8,377 nt of DNA from contig PMCR01000299.1 in assembly GCA_003155465.1 (NCBI GenBank), positions 1 to 8,377 on the forward strand. The letters are read 5' to 3'. Source of the stretch: Myxococcales bacterium (lineage in GTDB: Bacteria; Myxococcota; Polyangia; Fen-1088). A program made the translations under genes and the position numbers. Positions 1 through 6,454 of this stretch are shown here, in pieces. Position 1 is the first letter of the stretch, and each line of letters starts with the position of its first letter. The notes under the pieces are model-generated. The model was not told where the DNA came from. It saw only the letters and a list, made by a program, of their open reading frames with translations, and ran no database searches.

Positions 1-2106
1 GTGGCCAACCCGCAGCTCGCCTATGCCGGCGTCCCGGTCGAGCGCGGCGGCCGGCGTGAATACCTGATCGTGGCGCGCGAGCTGGCCGAACCCTTCCTGG
101 CGGCCTGTGCTCTTCCCGTCCCGCCCAAGACCGAATGGATCGAGATTGCCGGGGATAAGCTCGCCGCTCTCCGCGGCGTGCGCTATCAGCATCCCTTTGT
201 CGGCGAGCCGCGCAGCGAGCGCGATTTCCGCCTGACCTTCGCGTCCCACGCCACGCTGGAGGCCGGCACCGGCCTTGTGCACACGGCCCCGGGCCACGGC
301 GCCGATGACTACACCGTGGGTCGCGCCGAGGGCCTCGATGTCTACGCCCCGGTGGACGGCCGCGGCCGCTACACCGCCGAGGTGCCGCTGTGGGCGGGCC
401 AGCCGGTGCTGGAAGCCAACCCCAAAATCGTAGCGCTTCTGGCCGAGACGGGATACCTGCTCAATCAGCCGGGCGAGACCGTGCGACACCAGTATCCCCT
501 TTGCTGGCGCTGCAAGCACCCGGTGCTCTTCCGCGCCACCAGCCAGTGGTTCGCGCGCCTGGGCGATCTGGGCGACAGCAACAGCTTGCGCGAAAAGGCC
601 CTGGCCGAAATCGACCGCACCCAGTGGATCCCGACGTGGGGCCGCGATCGCATCCGGGGCATGATCGAAGTTCGGCCCGACTGGTGCCTGTCGCGCCAGC
701 GCATCTGGGGTGTGCCCATCCCCGCCTATCTTTGCAAGACCTGCGACGAGCCCTTCCTGCTGCCCGACGCGATGGAGTTCGTGGCCACCCTGTTCGAGGC
801 TGAGGGCGCCAACGCCTGGTTCAGCCGGCCGACCAGCGAGTTGGCCCCGGCGGGCACACGCTGCCCGAAGTGCCAGGGCACCGATCTCGAAAAGGGCGCG
901 GACATCGTCGACGTCTGGTTCGAATCGGGCGTGTCTTGGGCTGCGGTGGCCGACGGCGTGTTGGTGCCCAAGGGCGAGAAGGTCGACCTCTATCTCGAAG
1001 GTGCAGACCAGCATCGCGGCTGGTTCCATTCGTCGCTGCTGGCCGCAGTGGCCGCGCGTGGCACCGCGCCCTACAAGGCGGTACTGACCCATGGTTGGGT
1101 GCTGGACGAGCGCGGCAAGGTCTATTCCAAGTCCGAGATCGAAAAGGCGCGCGCCGCGGGAGTCAAGACTGACTACGTCGAGCCAGGTGCGTGGATGGAG
1201 AAGAACGGCGCCGAGGTTCTGCGCCTGTGGGCCGCTGCCGCCGACTACCAGGCGGACGTGGTGTTCAGCAAGACCATCATGGATCAGCTGGGCGAGTCGT
1301 ACCGCAAGATCCGCAACACCTGCCGCTACCTTCTGTCTAACCTGTATGACTTCGTGCCCTCGCGTGATCTCCTGCCCGACGAAAAACTGCGCGTTCTGGA
1401 TTGTCTGGCGCTGGGAGTCTTGCGCGACCGCGACCGGCAAGTCTTCGACGCCTATCGCGCCTACGCCTTCCACGACGTGGTCCGCCGGGTGGTTGACTAC
1501 GTGGTCACCGTGTCGGCTGAGTATCTGGATCCGGTCAAGGACGTCCTCTACTGCGAGGCGCCCCGGTCGCTCAGCCGGCGCAGCGTGCAGACCGTCTTTT
1601 GCGAGATGGTGCGTACCATCGCCACCTGGATGGCGCCCATCATGTGCTTCTCGGCGCAGGACGTGGCCGACGAACTGCTGCGGCAGACGGGCGAGCCCTT
1701 CGACGTGCACGGCCAGATCCGGAAGGAGCCGACACTCAGCGGGGATTCGGTTCGACGCTGGCAGGACGAGATCCGGCCCCGACGCGAGCTGATCCTGGCC
1801 AAACTGGAGGCTTTCCGCGCCGCGGGCCACAAGTCCCTGGAGGCCAAGGTCACGGTGCGACCCAACGCAGCCGAGCGAGGGCTTTGGCAGCGCGATCTTG
1901 CAAACCTGCTTGAGCTAACCGTGGTGTCGCAACTGGAGATCAGCGCCGACAATGCCGCGGGCGCCACCGAGATCACGGTCGGCGAGGCCAGCGGTCCAGA
2001 GTGCCCGCGCTGCTGGCGGCGCACCGGGTTGGCCTCGGGGTACACTGCGGAGCCGAACCTTTGCACTCGCTGCGCCGCCGTGGTCAGCTTGCTGGAGACC
2101 AAATGA
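1..2106 (+). CDS. ileS: Isoleucyl-tRNA synthetase, C-terminal ~700 residues (5' end outside window)
   Basis: Charges tRNA-Ile with isoleucine in the cytoplasm and edits misactivated valine. The frame is open from the first base. The HIGH-containing N-terminus (about 230-240 residues compared with ~940-residue family members) is missing, so the GTG at base 1 is not taken as the start. Visible in order (window residues): CP1 editing-domain motif GTGLVHTAPGHGADDY at 89-104; WCLSRQRIWGVPIP from 228; a CxxC pair at 245/248 and a second at 288/291, a likely zinc knuckle; VWFESG at 305-310; LEGADQHRGWFHSS from 332; the KMSKS-equivalent KVYSKS at 373-378; a helical anticodon-binding region; and a C-terminal zinc motif CPRCW (668-672) with CTRC (688-691). 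The KMSKS loop is atypical and is followed by about 10 extra residues. The stop overlaps the lspA start as ATGA, the classical ileS-lspA arrangement. Confidence 0.97.
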   Translation: MANPQLAYAGVPVERGGRREYLIVARELAEPFLAACALPVPPKTEWIEIAGDKLAALRGVRYQHPFVGEPRSERDFRLTFASHATLEAGTGLVHTAPGHGADDYTVGRAEGLDVYAPVDGRGRYTAEVPLWAGQPVLEANPKIVALLAETGYLLNQPGETVRHQYPLCWRCKHPVLFRATSQWFARLGDLGDSNSLREKALAEIDRTQWIPTWGRDRIRGMIEVRPDWCLSRQRIWGVPIPAYLCKTCDEPFLLPDAMEFVATLFEAEGANAWFSRPTSELAPAGTRCPKCQGTDLEKGADIVDVWFESGVSWAAVADGVLVPKGEKVDLYLEGADQHRGWFHSSLLAAVAARGTAPYKAVLTHGWVLDERGKVYSKSEIEKARAAGVKTDYVEPGAWMEKNGAEVLRLWAAAADYQADVVFSKTIMDQLGESYRKIRNTCRYLLSNLYDFVPSRDLLPDEKLRVLDCLALGVLRDRDRQVFDAYRAYAFHDVVRRVVDYVVTVSAEYLDPVKDVLYCEAPRSLSRRSVQTVFCEMVRTIATWMAPIMCFSAQDVADELLRQTGEPFDVHGQIRKEPTLSGDSVRRWQDEIRPRRELILAKLEAFRAAGHKSLEAKVTVRPNAAERGLWQRDLANLLELTVVSQLEISADNAAGATEITVGEASGPECPRCWRRTGLASGYTAEPNLCTRCAAVVSLLETK
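2094..2097 (+). promoter_or_regulatory. Shine-Dalgarno of lspA
   Basis: GGAG lies inside the last codons of ileS, five bases before the ATG at 2103. Its good spacing supports ATG 2103 as the lspA start and implies translational coupling to ileS through the ATGA overlap. Confidence 0.6.
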
Positions 2107-2636
2107 GTTCCACCAGACGCCGCAACATCCTGTTCACGGTCGCAGCCGTGGTTTCGATCCTCCTCGACCAGTGGACCAAGGCGCTGGCCCGCACCCACCT
2201 TCAACCTCTCGACCCGCGGCGGGCGGTGGTGGTCATTGATGGCTGCTTCGACCTGCGCTACTCGGAGAACCCCGGGGTGGCGTTCGGGATGCTGCAACAA
2301 CTGCCCGGCGGCCGCATCCTGCTGACTGTGGTGGCCATGGCGGCGCTCGCCCTGGTCTTTCACTACCTGCGCCGCACGGACCCTAGCCAAACCCGGCTGC
2401 ACCTCGCGCTGGGACTGATAGGCGGGGGCGCCGTCGGCAACCTCATCGACCGCATCGCCTTCGGCCGGGTGAGCGACTTCATCGTGTGGCACTACCGCGG
2501 CCACGAATGGCCCGCCTTCAACGTGGCGGATGCGGCGTTGGTGGTGGGCGTGTGCCTCATGGCACTCGACATGATGCTCGACAAGCGCCGCTCGGCCACC
2601 GGCTCGCCGCCCCAACGTGCGGGCGGTGCCCGCTAG
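2103..2636 (+). CDS. lspA: Lipoprotein signal peptidase (signal peptidase II)
   Basis: An inner-membrane aspartyl protease of 177 residues, normal for the family. It removes the signal peptide of prolipoproteins after Lgt has attached diacylglycerol to the lipobox cysteine. Family blocks are present in order: DQWTK at 22-26, YSENPGVAFG at 53-62, GNLIDR at 112-117, SDFI with catalytic Asp125, and FNVAD with catalytic Asp143. The catalytic assignment is by alignment to the known LspA dyad. Four hydrophobic segments are visible at about 9-28, 71-89, 99-116 and 141-158, and the tail is basic and polar. The ATG shares ATGA with the ileS stop, and a GGAG precedes it. Longer versions of this frame start inside ileS at 2001 and are not supported. 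It lies directly upstream of two lgt genes, so two successive steps of lipoprotein maturation are probably co-transcribed. Confidence 0.97.
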   Translation: MSSTRRRNILFTVAAVVSILLDQWTKALARTHLQPLDPRRAVVVIDGCFDLRYSENPGVAFGMLQQLPGGRILLTVVAMAALALVFHYLRRTDPSQTRLHLALGLIGGGAVGNLIDRIAFGRVSDFIVWHYRGHEWPAFNVADAALVVGVCLMALDMMLDKRRSATGSPPQRAGGAR

Positions 2637-2641
2637 CCACC

Positions 2642-3622
2642 ATGCGCCCGATCCTGATCGATTTCGGGATCGATCTTCCCCTGCTGGGGCGGCTGGACGT
2701 CCCCGCCTACTTCGCCGCGCTCTCCCTGAGTTTCTTGGTTGGGCTTTGGATGATGCGGCGGGAGGCGGGCAAGCTCGGGCTCGACCGCGAGCGGATCTAC
2801 GATCTTTGGATCGGTCTCGTCCTGTGGGCGATCATCGGGGCGCGCGTCTTGCACATCTTCGCCGACGGCCATTTTCACGACTACGTGAATCTGTGCGTGG
2901 ACAACTTCAAAGTCGCGGCCACCGAAGCCAAAGTCGCCCACTGCAACGCCAGCTCGGAGTGCGGTTGGGACTACGTGTGCAACCTGGCCACCCACACCTG
3001 CCATCCGCCGCGTGACTGTCTGGCGGTCTTCAAAGTGTGGCGGGGGGGCCTGGCCTACTACGGCGGGTTCATCTTCGCCGCGATCTTCGGCCTCGCCTAC
3101 GCGCGCAAGCATCGCATGGGGCGGTGGGTGGTGGCGGACTTGGCCGCGCCCTGGATCGCCTTTGGTCTGGCTCTCACCCGCGTGGGCTGCTACCTGAACG
3201 GCTGCTGCTACGGCAAGCTGTCGCATCTGCCCTGGGCGGTGCACTTCCCCAGGGGGAGCAGCGTGTGGGATGCCCAGCGCGCGGCCGGCCTGATTTCCGA
3301 GGGCAGCCCTGCCCTGCCCGTGCACCCGACCCAGATCTACCTCGCCCTGCTCAACCTCGGGATGTTTCTGCTGCTCTACTTCGTCGTGCGGCGGCGAAGA
3401 CGGATCGATGGTCAGGTCTTCGCCTGGTTGCTCATCGGCAAGGGCGTGTTGCGTTCTTTCGTGGAGATCTTCCGCGACGATGATCGCGGTGTGTTCTTCG
3501 GCTGGCTGTCCACCTCGCAAATCCTGTCGCTGCCTCTCATCGCATGTGGGCTCTTCCTGCTGCTTGGTGGTCTGCGTTCGCGCTGGCTGGCAGACCCGGC
3601 GCCGACGCGGGAAGGCGCGTGA
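2642..3622 (+). CDS. lgt: Prolipoprotein diacylglyceryl transferase, first paralogue, with Cys-rich periplasmic insert
   Basis: Predicted inner-membrane enzyme of 326 residues that moves diacylglycerol from phosphatidylglycerol to the lipobox Cys of prolipoproteins. The ATG starts five bases after the lspA stop, with no clear Shine-Dalgarno, and its N-terminus (MRPILIDFG) matches the usual Lgt beginning. Landmarks: TM1 about 20-38, TM2 about 54-73, GGLAYYGG at 135-142 (equivalent of GG-SFHGG), RVGCYLNGCCYGK at 180-192, VHPTQIY at 227-233, LRSFVEIFR at 270-278. Residues aligned with E. coli Arg143, Arg239 and Glu243 are kept (Arg180, Arg271, Glu275). His103, Asn146 and Glu151 are replaced by Tyr140, Cys183 and Cys188. 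The usual Glu after PTQxY is Leu234. Between TM2 and TM3, a stretch at about 85-126 holds six cysteines. The neighbouring second lgt makes it possible that this copy has a specialised role, but its activity cannot be judged from sequence. Confidence 0.9.
   Translation: MRPILIDFGIDLPLLGRLDVPAYFAALSLSFLVGLWMMRREAGKLGLDRERIYDLWIGLVLWAIIGARVLHIFADGHFHDYVNLCVDNFKVAATEAKVAHCNASSECGWDYVCNLATHTCHPPRDCLAVFKVWRGGLAYYGGFIFAAIFGLAYARKHRMGRWVVADLAAPWIAFGLALTRVGCYLNGCCYGKLSHLPWAVHFPRGSSVWDAQRAAGLISEGSPALPVHPTQIYLALLNLGMFLLLYFVVRRRRRIDGQVFAWLLIGKGVLRSFVEIFRDDDRGVFFGWLSTSQILSLPLIACGLFLLLGGLRSRWLADPAPTREGA
2894..3019 (+). other. Six-cysteine insert in the first Lgt (predicted periplasmic loop)
   Basis: This encodes residues 85-126 of the first Lgt, with cysteines at 85, 101, 107, 113, 120 and 126. 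The core pattern C-x5-C-x5-C-x6-C (CNASSECGWDYVCNLATHTC) resembles small disulfide modules, often scored as Dickkopf-like, that I recall from secreted proteins of myxobacteria. By the E. coli Lgt topology (N-terminus periplasmic, seven TMs), the TM2-TM3 loop faces the periplasm, where disulfides can form. E. coli Lgt has only a short segment here. The cysteines and their location are read directly; the disulfide fold and any binding role are inference. Confidence 0.7.
3609..3615 (+). promoter_or_regulatory. Probable ribosome binding site of the second lgt
   Basis: GGGAAGG sits at the end of the first lgt, three bases before the GTG at 3619, so the spacing is short. Together with the GTGA stop-start overlap it supports GTG 3619 as the start over the in-frame ATG at 3544, which would add 25 atypical residues ahead of the conserved N-terminus. 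Confidence 0.5.
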
Positions 3623-4530
3623 GACCGAACCTCTATACGCTGCACTTGGGGGGCCACGGGTTGGACATCCACGCCTACGGCCTGCTGGTCGCCATGGGCG
3701 CCATCGCGGGCGTGCTGTTCGCGCTTCGCCAAGGACGGCGGATGGGCTTCGACACCGCCGCCGTGCTCGACCTGGCGTTCTGGGCTTTGGTGGCCGGCAT
3801 CGTCGGCTCGCGCGTCCTCTATGTGATCGTGCACGCTGGCGACTACGCACGCCTGTGCGCGGGAACCGGCGCATCCCGCCCAGCACTGCGCGCGCTCGCC
3901 GACTGCACGGCACCGCTCTATATCTGGCAGGGCGGCTTGGTCTTCTACGGCGGCGCTCTCGCAGCGGCCGGCGTGGTATTGCGTTTCGCGCGCCGGCGGT
4001 CCTGGCCCGTCGGCAACGTGGCTGACCTGCTCGCTCCCTCACTGGCTTTGGGCCATGCCTTGGGACGCGTGGGTTGTTTTCTGGCCGGCTGCTGCTACGG
4101 CAAGGTTTCCACTTTCGGTGTGCATTTTCCGCCCAACAGCGTCGCGTATCACGAATTGGCCAGTTCGGGTCTGGTCACGCCGGGCGCACCCGCGACACCG
4201 GCCCTCGCCCCGACCCAGCTCTACGAGGCGGCAGGTGAAGGCTTGCTGTTCGTCCTGCTCGTGCTCCTGCGCCGCCGCCGGCCGTTTCCCGGGTCATTGG
4301 CGCTTGTCTACGTCATGGGCTACGCACTCCTGCGCGCGACCGTCGAAGTTCTGCGCGGAGACCAGGGCCGCGGCTTCCTCTTCGGAATCTCCCTGCCACG
4401 CGTGGCGGCCTGGCTCGACCTGCCTACCAATCAGCCGCTGGCGCTCTCCACCGCGCAGGCGCTCAGTCTAGCTCTCGGCACTGCCGCGGCCGTCGCCTAC
4501 AGGATCCTCCGCCGGGGCGTCGCCGTCTGA
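3619..4530 (+). CDS. lgt: Prolipoprotein diacylglyceryl transferase, second paralogue
   Basis: A second Lgt of 303 residues. Its GTG start overlaps the stop of the first copy (GTGA). Landmarks: HAYGLL at 18-23 with Tyr20 matching the essential E. coli Tyr26, GGLVFYGG at 105-112, GRVGCFLAGCCYGK at 149-162, APTQLYEA at 197-204, LLRATVEVLRGD at 237-248. Residues matching E. coli Arg143, Arg239 and Glu243 are Arg150, Arg239 and Glu243. His103 and Asn146 are replaced by Tyr110 and Cys153. The His before PTQ is Ala197, whereas the following YE is intact, the reverse of the first copy. The TM2-TM3 loop has only two cysteines (80, 96) and no Cys-rich module. It keeps the YG and YE elements better than the first copy and is probably the more canonical enzyme. 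It ends 27 bases before the convergent pgsA stop. Confidence 0.93.
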   Translation: MRPNLYTLHLGGHGLDIHAYGLLVAMGAIAGVLFALRQGRRMGFDTAAVLDLAFWALVAGIVGSRVLYVIVHAGDYARLCAGTGASRPALRALADCTAPLYIWQGGLVFYGGALAAAGVVLRFARRRSWPVGNVADLLAPSLALGHALGRVGCFLAGCCYGKVSTFGVHFPPNSVAYHELASSGLVTPGAPATPALAPTQLYEAAGEGLLFVLLVLLRRRRPFPGSLALVYVMGYALLRATVEVLRGDQGRGFLFGISLPRVAAWLDLPTNQPLALSTAQALSLALGTAAAVAYRILRRGVAV

Positions 4531-4557
4531 TGCGATTCCCCATCCGAGCGTCTACGG
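4531..4557. other. Convergent gap between lgt and pgsA
   Basis: Only 27 bases separate the stop of the second lgt from the stop of pgsA. I see no strong hairpin or T-run. Either readthrough antisense transcription or a Rho-dependent end would be expected here. Confidence 0.5.
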
Positions 4558-5154
4558 CTAGGGCGATTCCCGCCTGACCGCGCCCACCGCCTTGGCGAAG
4601 GCCCACACATATTCGACCCCGGACGCCAGCGAGACCGCCACCGAGATGTTCAGCAACATCGTGCCCGCGACCTGATAGTCGACCGAGACGCCCAGCCCGA
4701 GCACAGGATAGCTGAAGTGCACGAGAAGCATGGTAATGGCCACCAGTTGCAACGCTGTCTTGATCTTCCCACCTGGGCTGGCAGCAATCACCATGCCCTC
4801 GCTGGACGCGATGCCGCGCAGGCCGGTGATGCAGAAGTCGCGCGCGACCAGCACCACCACGACCCAGGCCGTCGCCCGGCCCATCGCCACGAGAAAGACC
4901 AGCACCGCCGTGACCATGAGCTTATCGGCCAGGGGATCGAGGAACTTGCCGAGGACACTGACCTGACCCCGGCTGCGGGCCAGGTAGCCGTCGAGGCCAT
5001 CTCCCGCCGAGGCGACGAGGTAGAGAAGTGCCGCGATGAAACTGCGGACCGGGCTGAAGTTATCGATGAAGTACAGGACCCCCGGGACGATCAGCACCCG
5101 CGCCATCGTCACGAGGTTGGGCAGATCCGTAATCTGGCTGCGTAGATTCGCCAT
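4558..5154 (-). CDS. pgsA: CDP-diacylglycerol--glycerol-3-phosphate 3-phosphatidyltransferase
   Basis: Inner-membrane enzyme of 198 residues that makes phosphatidylglycerophosphate from CDP-diacylglycerol and glycerol-3-phosphate, the committed step to phosphatidylglycerol. The CDP-alcohol phosphotransferase signature D-x2-D-G-x2-A-R-x8-G-x3-D-x3-D is perfect at residues 52-77 (DGLDGYLARS through DPLAD). The N-terminal LPNLVTMARVLIVP fits the PgsA opening, and further hydrophobic segments follow. An in-frame TAG at 5172-5170 makes the ATG at 5154 the first usable start. The nearest GGAG is about 18 bases away, so there is no good Shine-Dalgarno. The start lies inside the open frame of the upstream TPR gene, and the two frames overlap by 95 bases. 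PgsA is favoured over phosphatidylserine synthase or cardiolipin synthase paralogues by the PgsA-like N-terminus and length. Its product pathway supplies the Lgt donor lipid. Confidence 0.92.
   Translation of the reverse strand: MANLRSQITDLPNLVTMARVLIVPGVLYFIDNFSPVRSFIAALLYLVASAGDGLDGYLARSRGQVSVLGKFLDPLADKLMVTAVLVFLVAMGRATAWVVVVLVARDFCITGLRGIASSEGMVIAASPGGKIKTALQLVAITMLLVHFSYPVLGLGVSVDYQVAGTMLLNISVAVSLASGVEYVWAFAKAVGAVRRESP
5060..5154 (-). other. 95-nt out-of-frame overlap of the TPR-AIM24 gene and pgsA
   Basis: The TPR frame continues past the pgsA ATG (5154) to a stop ending at 5060. The AIM24-like fold appears complete just before the overlap (GVGVVLLS at residues 424-431). The overlapped tail is Gly/Pro/Asp-rich and is best explained as a read-on caused by lack of a stop, while the pgsA frame here encodes the conserved N-terminal region. 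Confidence 0.65.
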
Positions 5155-6451
5155 GTTTTGACAGCAATACTACTCCGACACCGGTGCAGGTCACATAGGA
5201 GTCGCCCGGCTCGCCTTCCCGCCCGGCCATGCCCTGCGCGACCAGGCGTCCCACCCAGCCAAGCAGGCGCCCCCCCAACACGGCCAGCGAATCTCCCTCG
5301 CTCAGACGCACGGCCACCAACTCGTCAGGACCCGCAGTCACGACGACCCGCCCGGTCCCGCGAAACTGCAGCAGGGCTGGCCCACCGCCCGGCACGCGAC
5401 CCCACTCCCACACCAGTTCGTCGCCCCAGGCCACCACGTGTTCTTCACGCAGGTAAAGCACATCCCGGTCCAGCGACAGCGCGAAAAGCGCACGGCCCGG
5501 ACGCCAGGAAGAAAGCCACAGGTCGCCGTTCCCAGCCAAACGAAGGAATCTCCCACCCTGCGAAGTCAGCGTTTCACCCAGAAGGTGTCCGCGCATTCTC
5601 CGTCGCGCCGGAAGCAACTCGACCCCGCCCAGCGCCGCCAGCAGCGCCGACTCGCGGACGTGGGTCTCGCTGGCGGCGGCAAAGCGCAAAACCCCCTGCC
5701 CGAGCCAGGCCATGGGCGCCGGCTCGGGCGACGGGGCCAACATGCGGGCCAGGGCAAAGGCGTGGAGCGACACAATCTCGCCTGACCCAGGTGTGGAGCC
5801 CGGCTGCGCGGGCATGACCGCATCAAGAACCTGTGTGCGCAGCTCCGGCCTGGGCGTGGCCGGGCCACTATCGGCGACATGCGTGCGGTCGGGCTCGACT
5901 ACGCCCGTCGCTTCTTCCTCCGATGCTGAAAAGGACGAGGTCGCCACCCGCTCCATCTCCGCGGCCAGCTCGTGCTGGCCGGCACGCCGAAAGGCCGCCG
6001 CCGCTTGCCCCCGCGCACCCGTGCGCGCGCACGCATACCCGAGATAGCTCCACGCACGCCTGTCGTCGGGACGCAGGCGCACGGTGGTCTCCAGCTCGGT
6101 CACGGCTTCGTCGAACCAGTCCAGCTTGAGGGCAATGAGTCCCAGGTTGAGGCGTATGGCCGCGTCGTCGGGAGCGATCTGCGCGGCTTCCCGGTAGATC
6201 TGGCGCGCCTCGGACAGACGCCCCAGCTTGAAGCGCACGAGCGCCAGCAGCTTGAGCACGCGCAGATCATGGGGCGCGTCCGCCTGTGCGCGCAGCAGTT
6301 CCAACTCCGCCTCGGGCAAGCGTTGCGCCACCACCAACTCGCTGGTGCGATGAAGCTGCTCCCGCAGCGCTTCGTCCTCACGTCCGCCGGCAGGTCCGGA
6401 GATCGCCGGCACGGACACGGACTCTTCGGGAAGGTAGGTGTCAGCAGGCAC
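5060..6451 (-). CDS. TPR protein with C-terminal AIM24-like domain
   Basis: A 463-residue protein with no signal peptide and therefore probably cytoplasmic. Residues 29-165 form about four tetratricopeptide units; the clearest are at about 63-96, 97-130 and 131-164, with the usual LG..., A..., P.D pattern. A Pro/Thr/Glu-rich linker follows (about 170-225). Residues 245-432 are strand-rich and resemble the AIM24 (formerly DUF124) family: FLRLAGNGDLWLSS, VLYLREEHVVAW and LLQFRGTGRVVV at 302-371, with a closing strand GVGVVLLS at 424-431. The AIM24 call is from pattern memory. No molecular role is known to me; the TPRs suggest a partner-binding scaffold. The start is GTG 6451, three bases after the TGA of the transglycosylase gene and in the same frame, which suggests termination-reinitiation. 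The last ~31 residues (433-463) overlap pgsA in another frame, lack domain-like character and may be unimportant. Confidence 0.8.
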   Translation of the reverse strand: MPADTYLPEESVSVPAISGPAGGREDEALREQLHRTSELVVAQRLPEAELELLRAQADAPHDLRVLKLLALVRFKLGRLSEARQIYREAAQIAPDDAAIRLNLGLIALKLDWFDEAVTELETTVRLRPDDRRAWSYLGYACARTGARGQAAAAFRRAGQHELAAEMERVATSSFSASEEEATGVVEPDRTHVADSGPATPRPELRTQVLDAVMPAQPGSTPGSGEIVSLHAFALARMLAPSPEPAPMAWLGQGVLRFAAASETHVRESALLAALGGVELLPARRRMRGHLLGETLTSQGGRFLRLAGNGDLWLSSWRPGRALFALSLDRDVLYLREEHVVAWGDELVWEWGRVPGGGPALLQFRGTGRVVVTAGPDELVAVRLSEGDSLAVLGGRLLGWVGRLVAQGMAGREGEPGDSYVTCTGVGVVLLSKHGESTQPDYGSAQPRDDGAGADRPGGPVLHR

Positions 6452-6454
6452 AGG

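Noticed and set aside
1548..2615. 355-codon open frame on the - strand, antisense to ileS and lspA
   Set aside because: Same composition artefact; it crosses a real gene junction on the + strand and shows no recognisable domain.
3544..3618. Upstream ATG 3544 as the start of the second lgt
   Set aside because: It would add 25 residues overlapping the first lgt and lacking Lgt character. GTG 3619 has the stop-start overlap, a nearby purine-rich site and the expected N-terminus.
2633..4042. 469-codon open frame on the - strand, antisense to both lgt genes
   Set aside because: Arg/Pro/His-rich composition typical of the antisense frame of high-GC genes. No motif, and full overlap with well-supported lgt genes.
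3199..4104. 19-bp exact repeat (3199-3217 and 4086-4104) as a recombination or mobile-element repeat
   Set aside because: Both copies encode the conserved GCCYGK motif of the two Lgt paralogues, so shared ancestry and protein constraint explain it.
4551..4578. Possible terminator hairpin (GGCG / CGCC near the pgsA stop)
   Set aside because: The stem is only about four pairs with no T-run, and it lies mostly in pgsA coding sequence.
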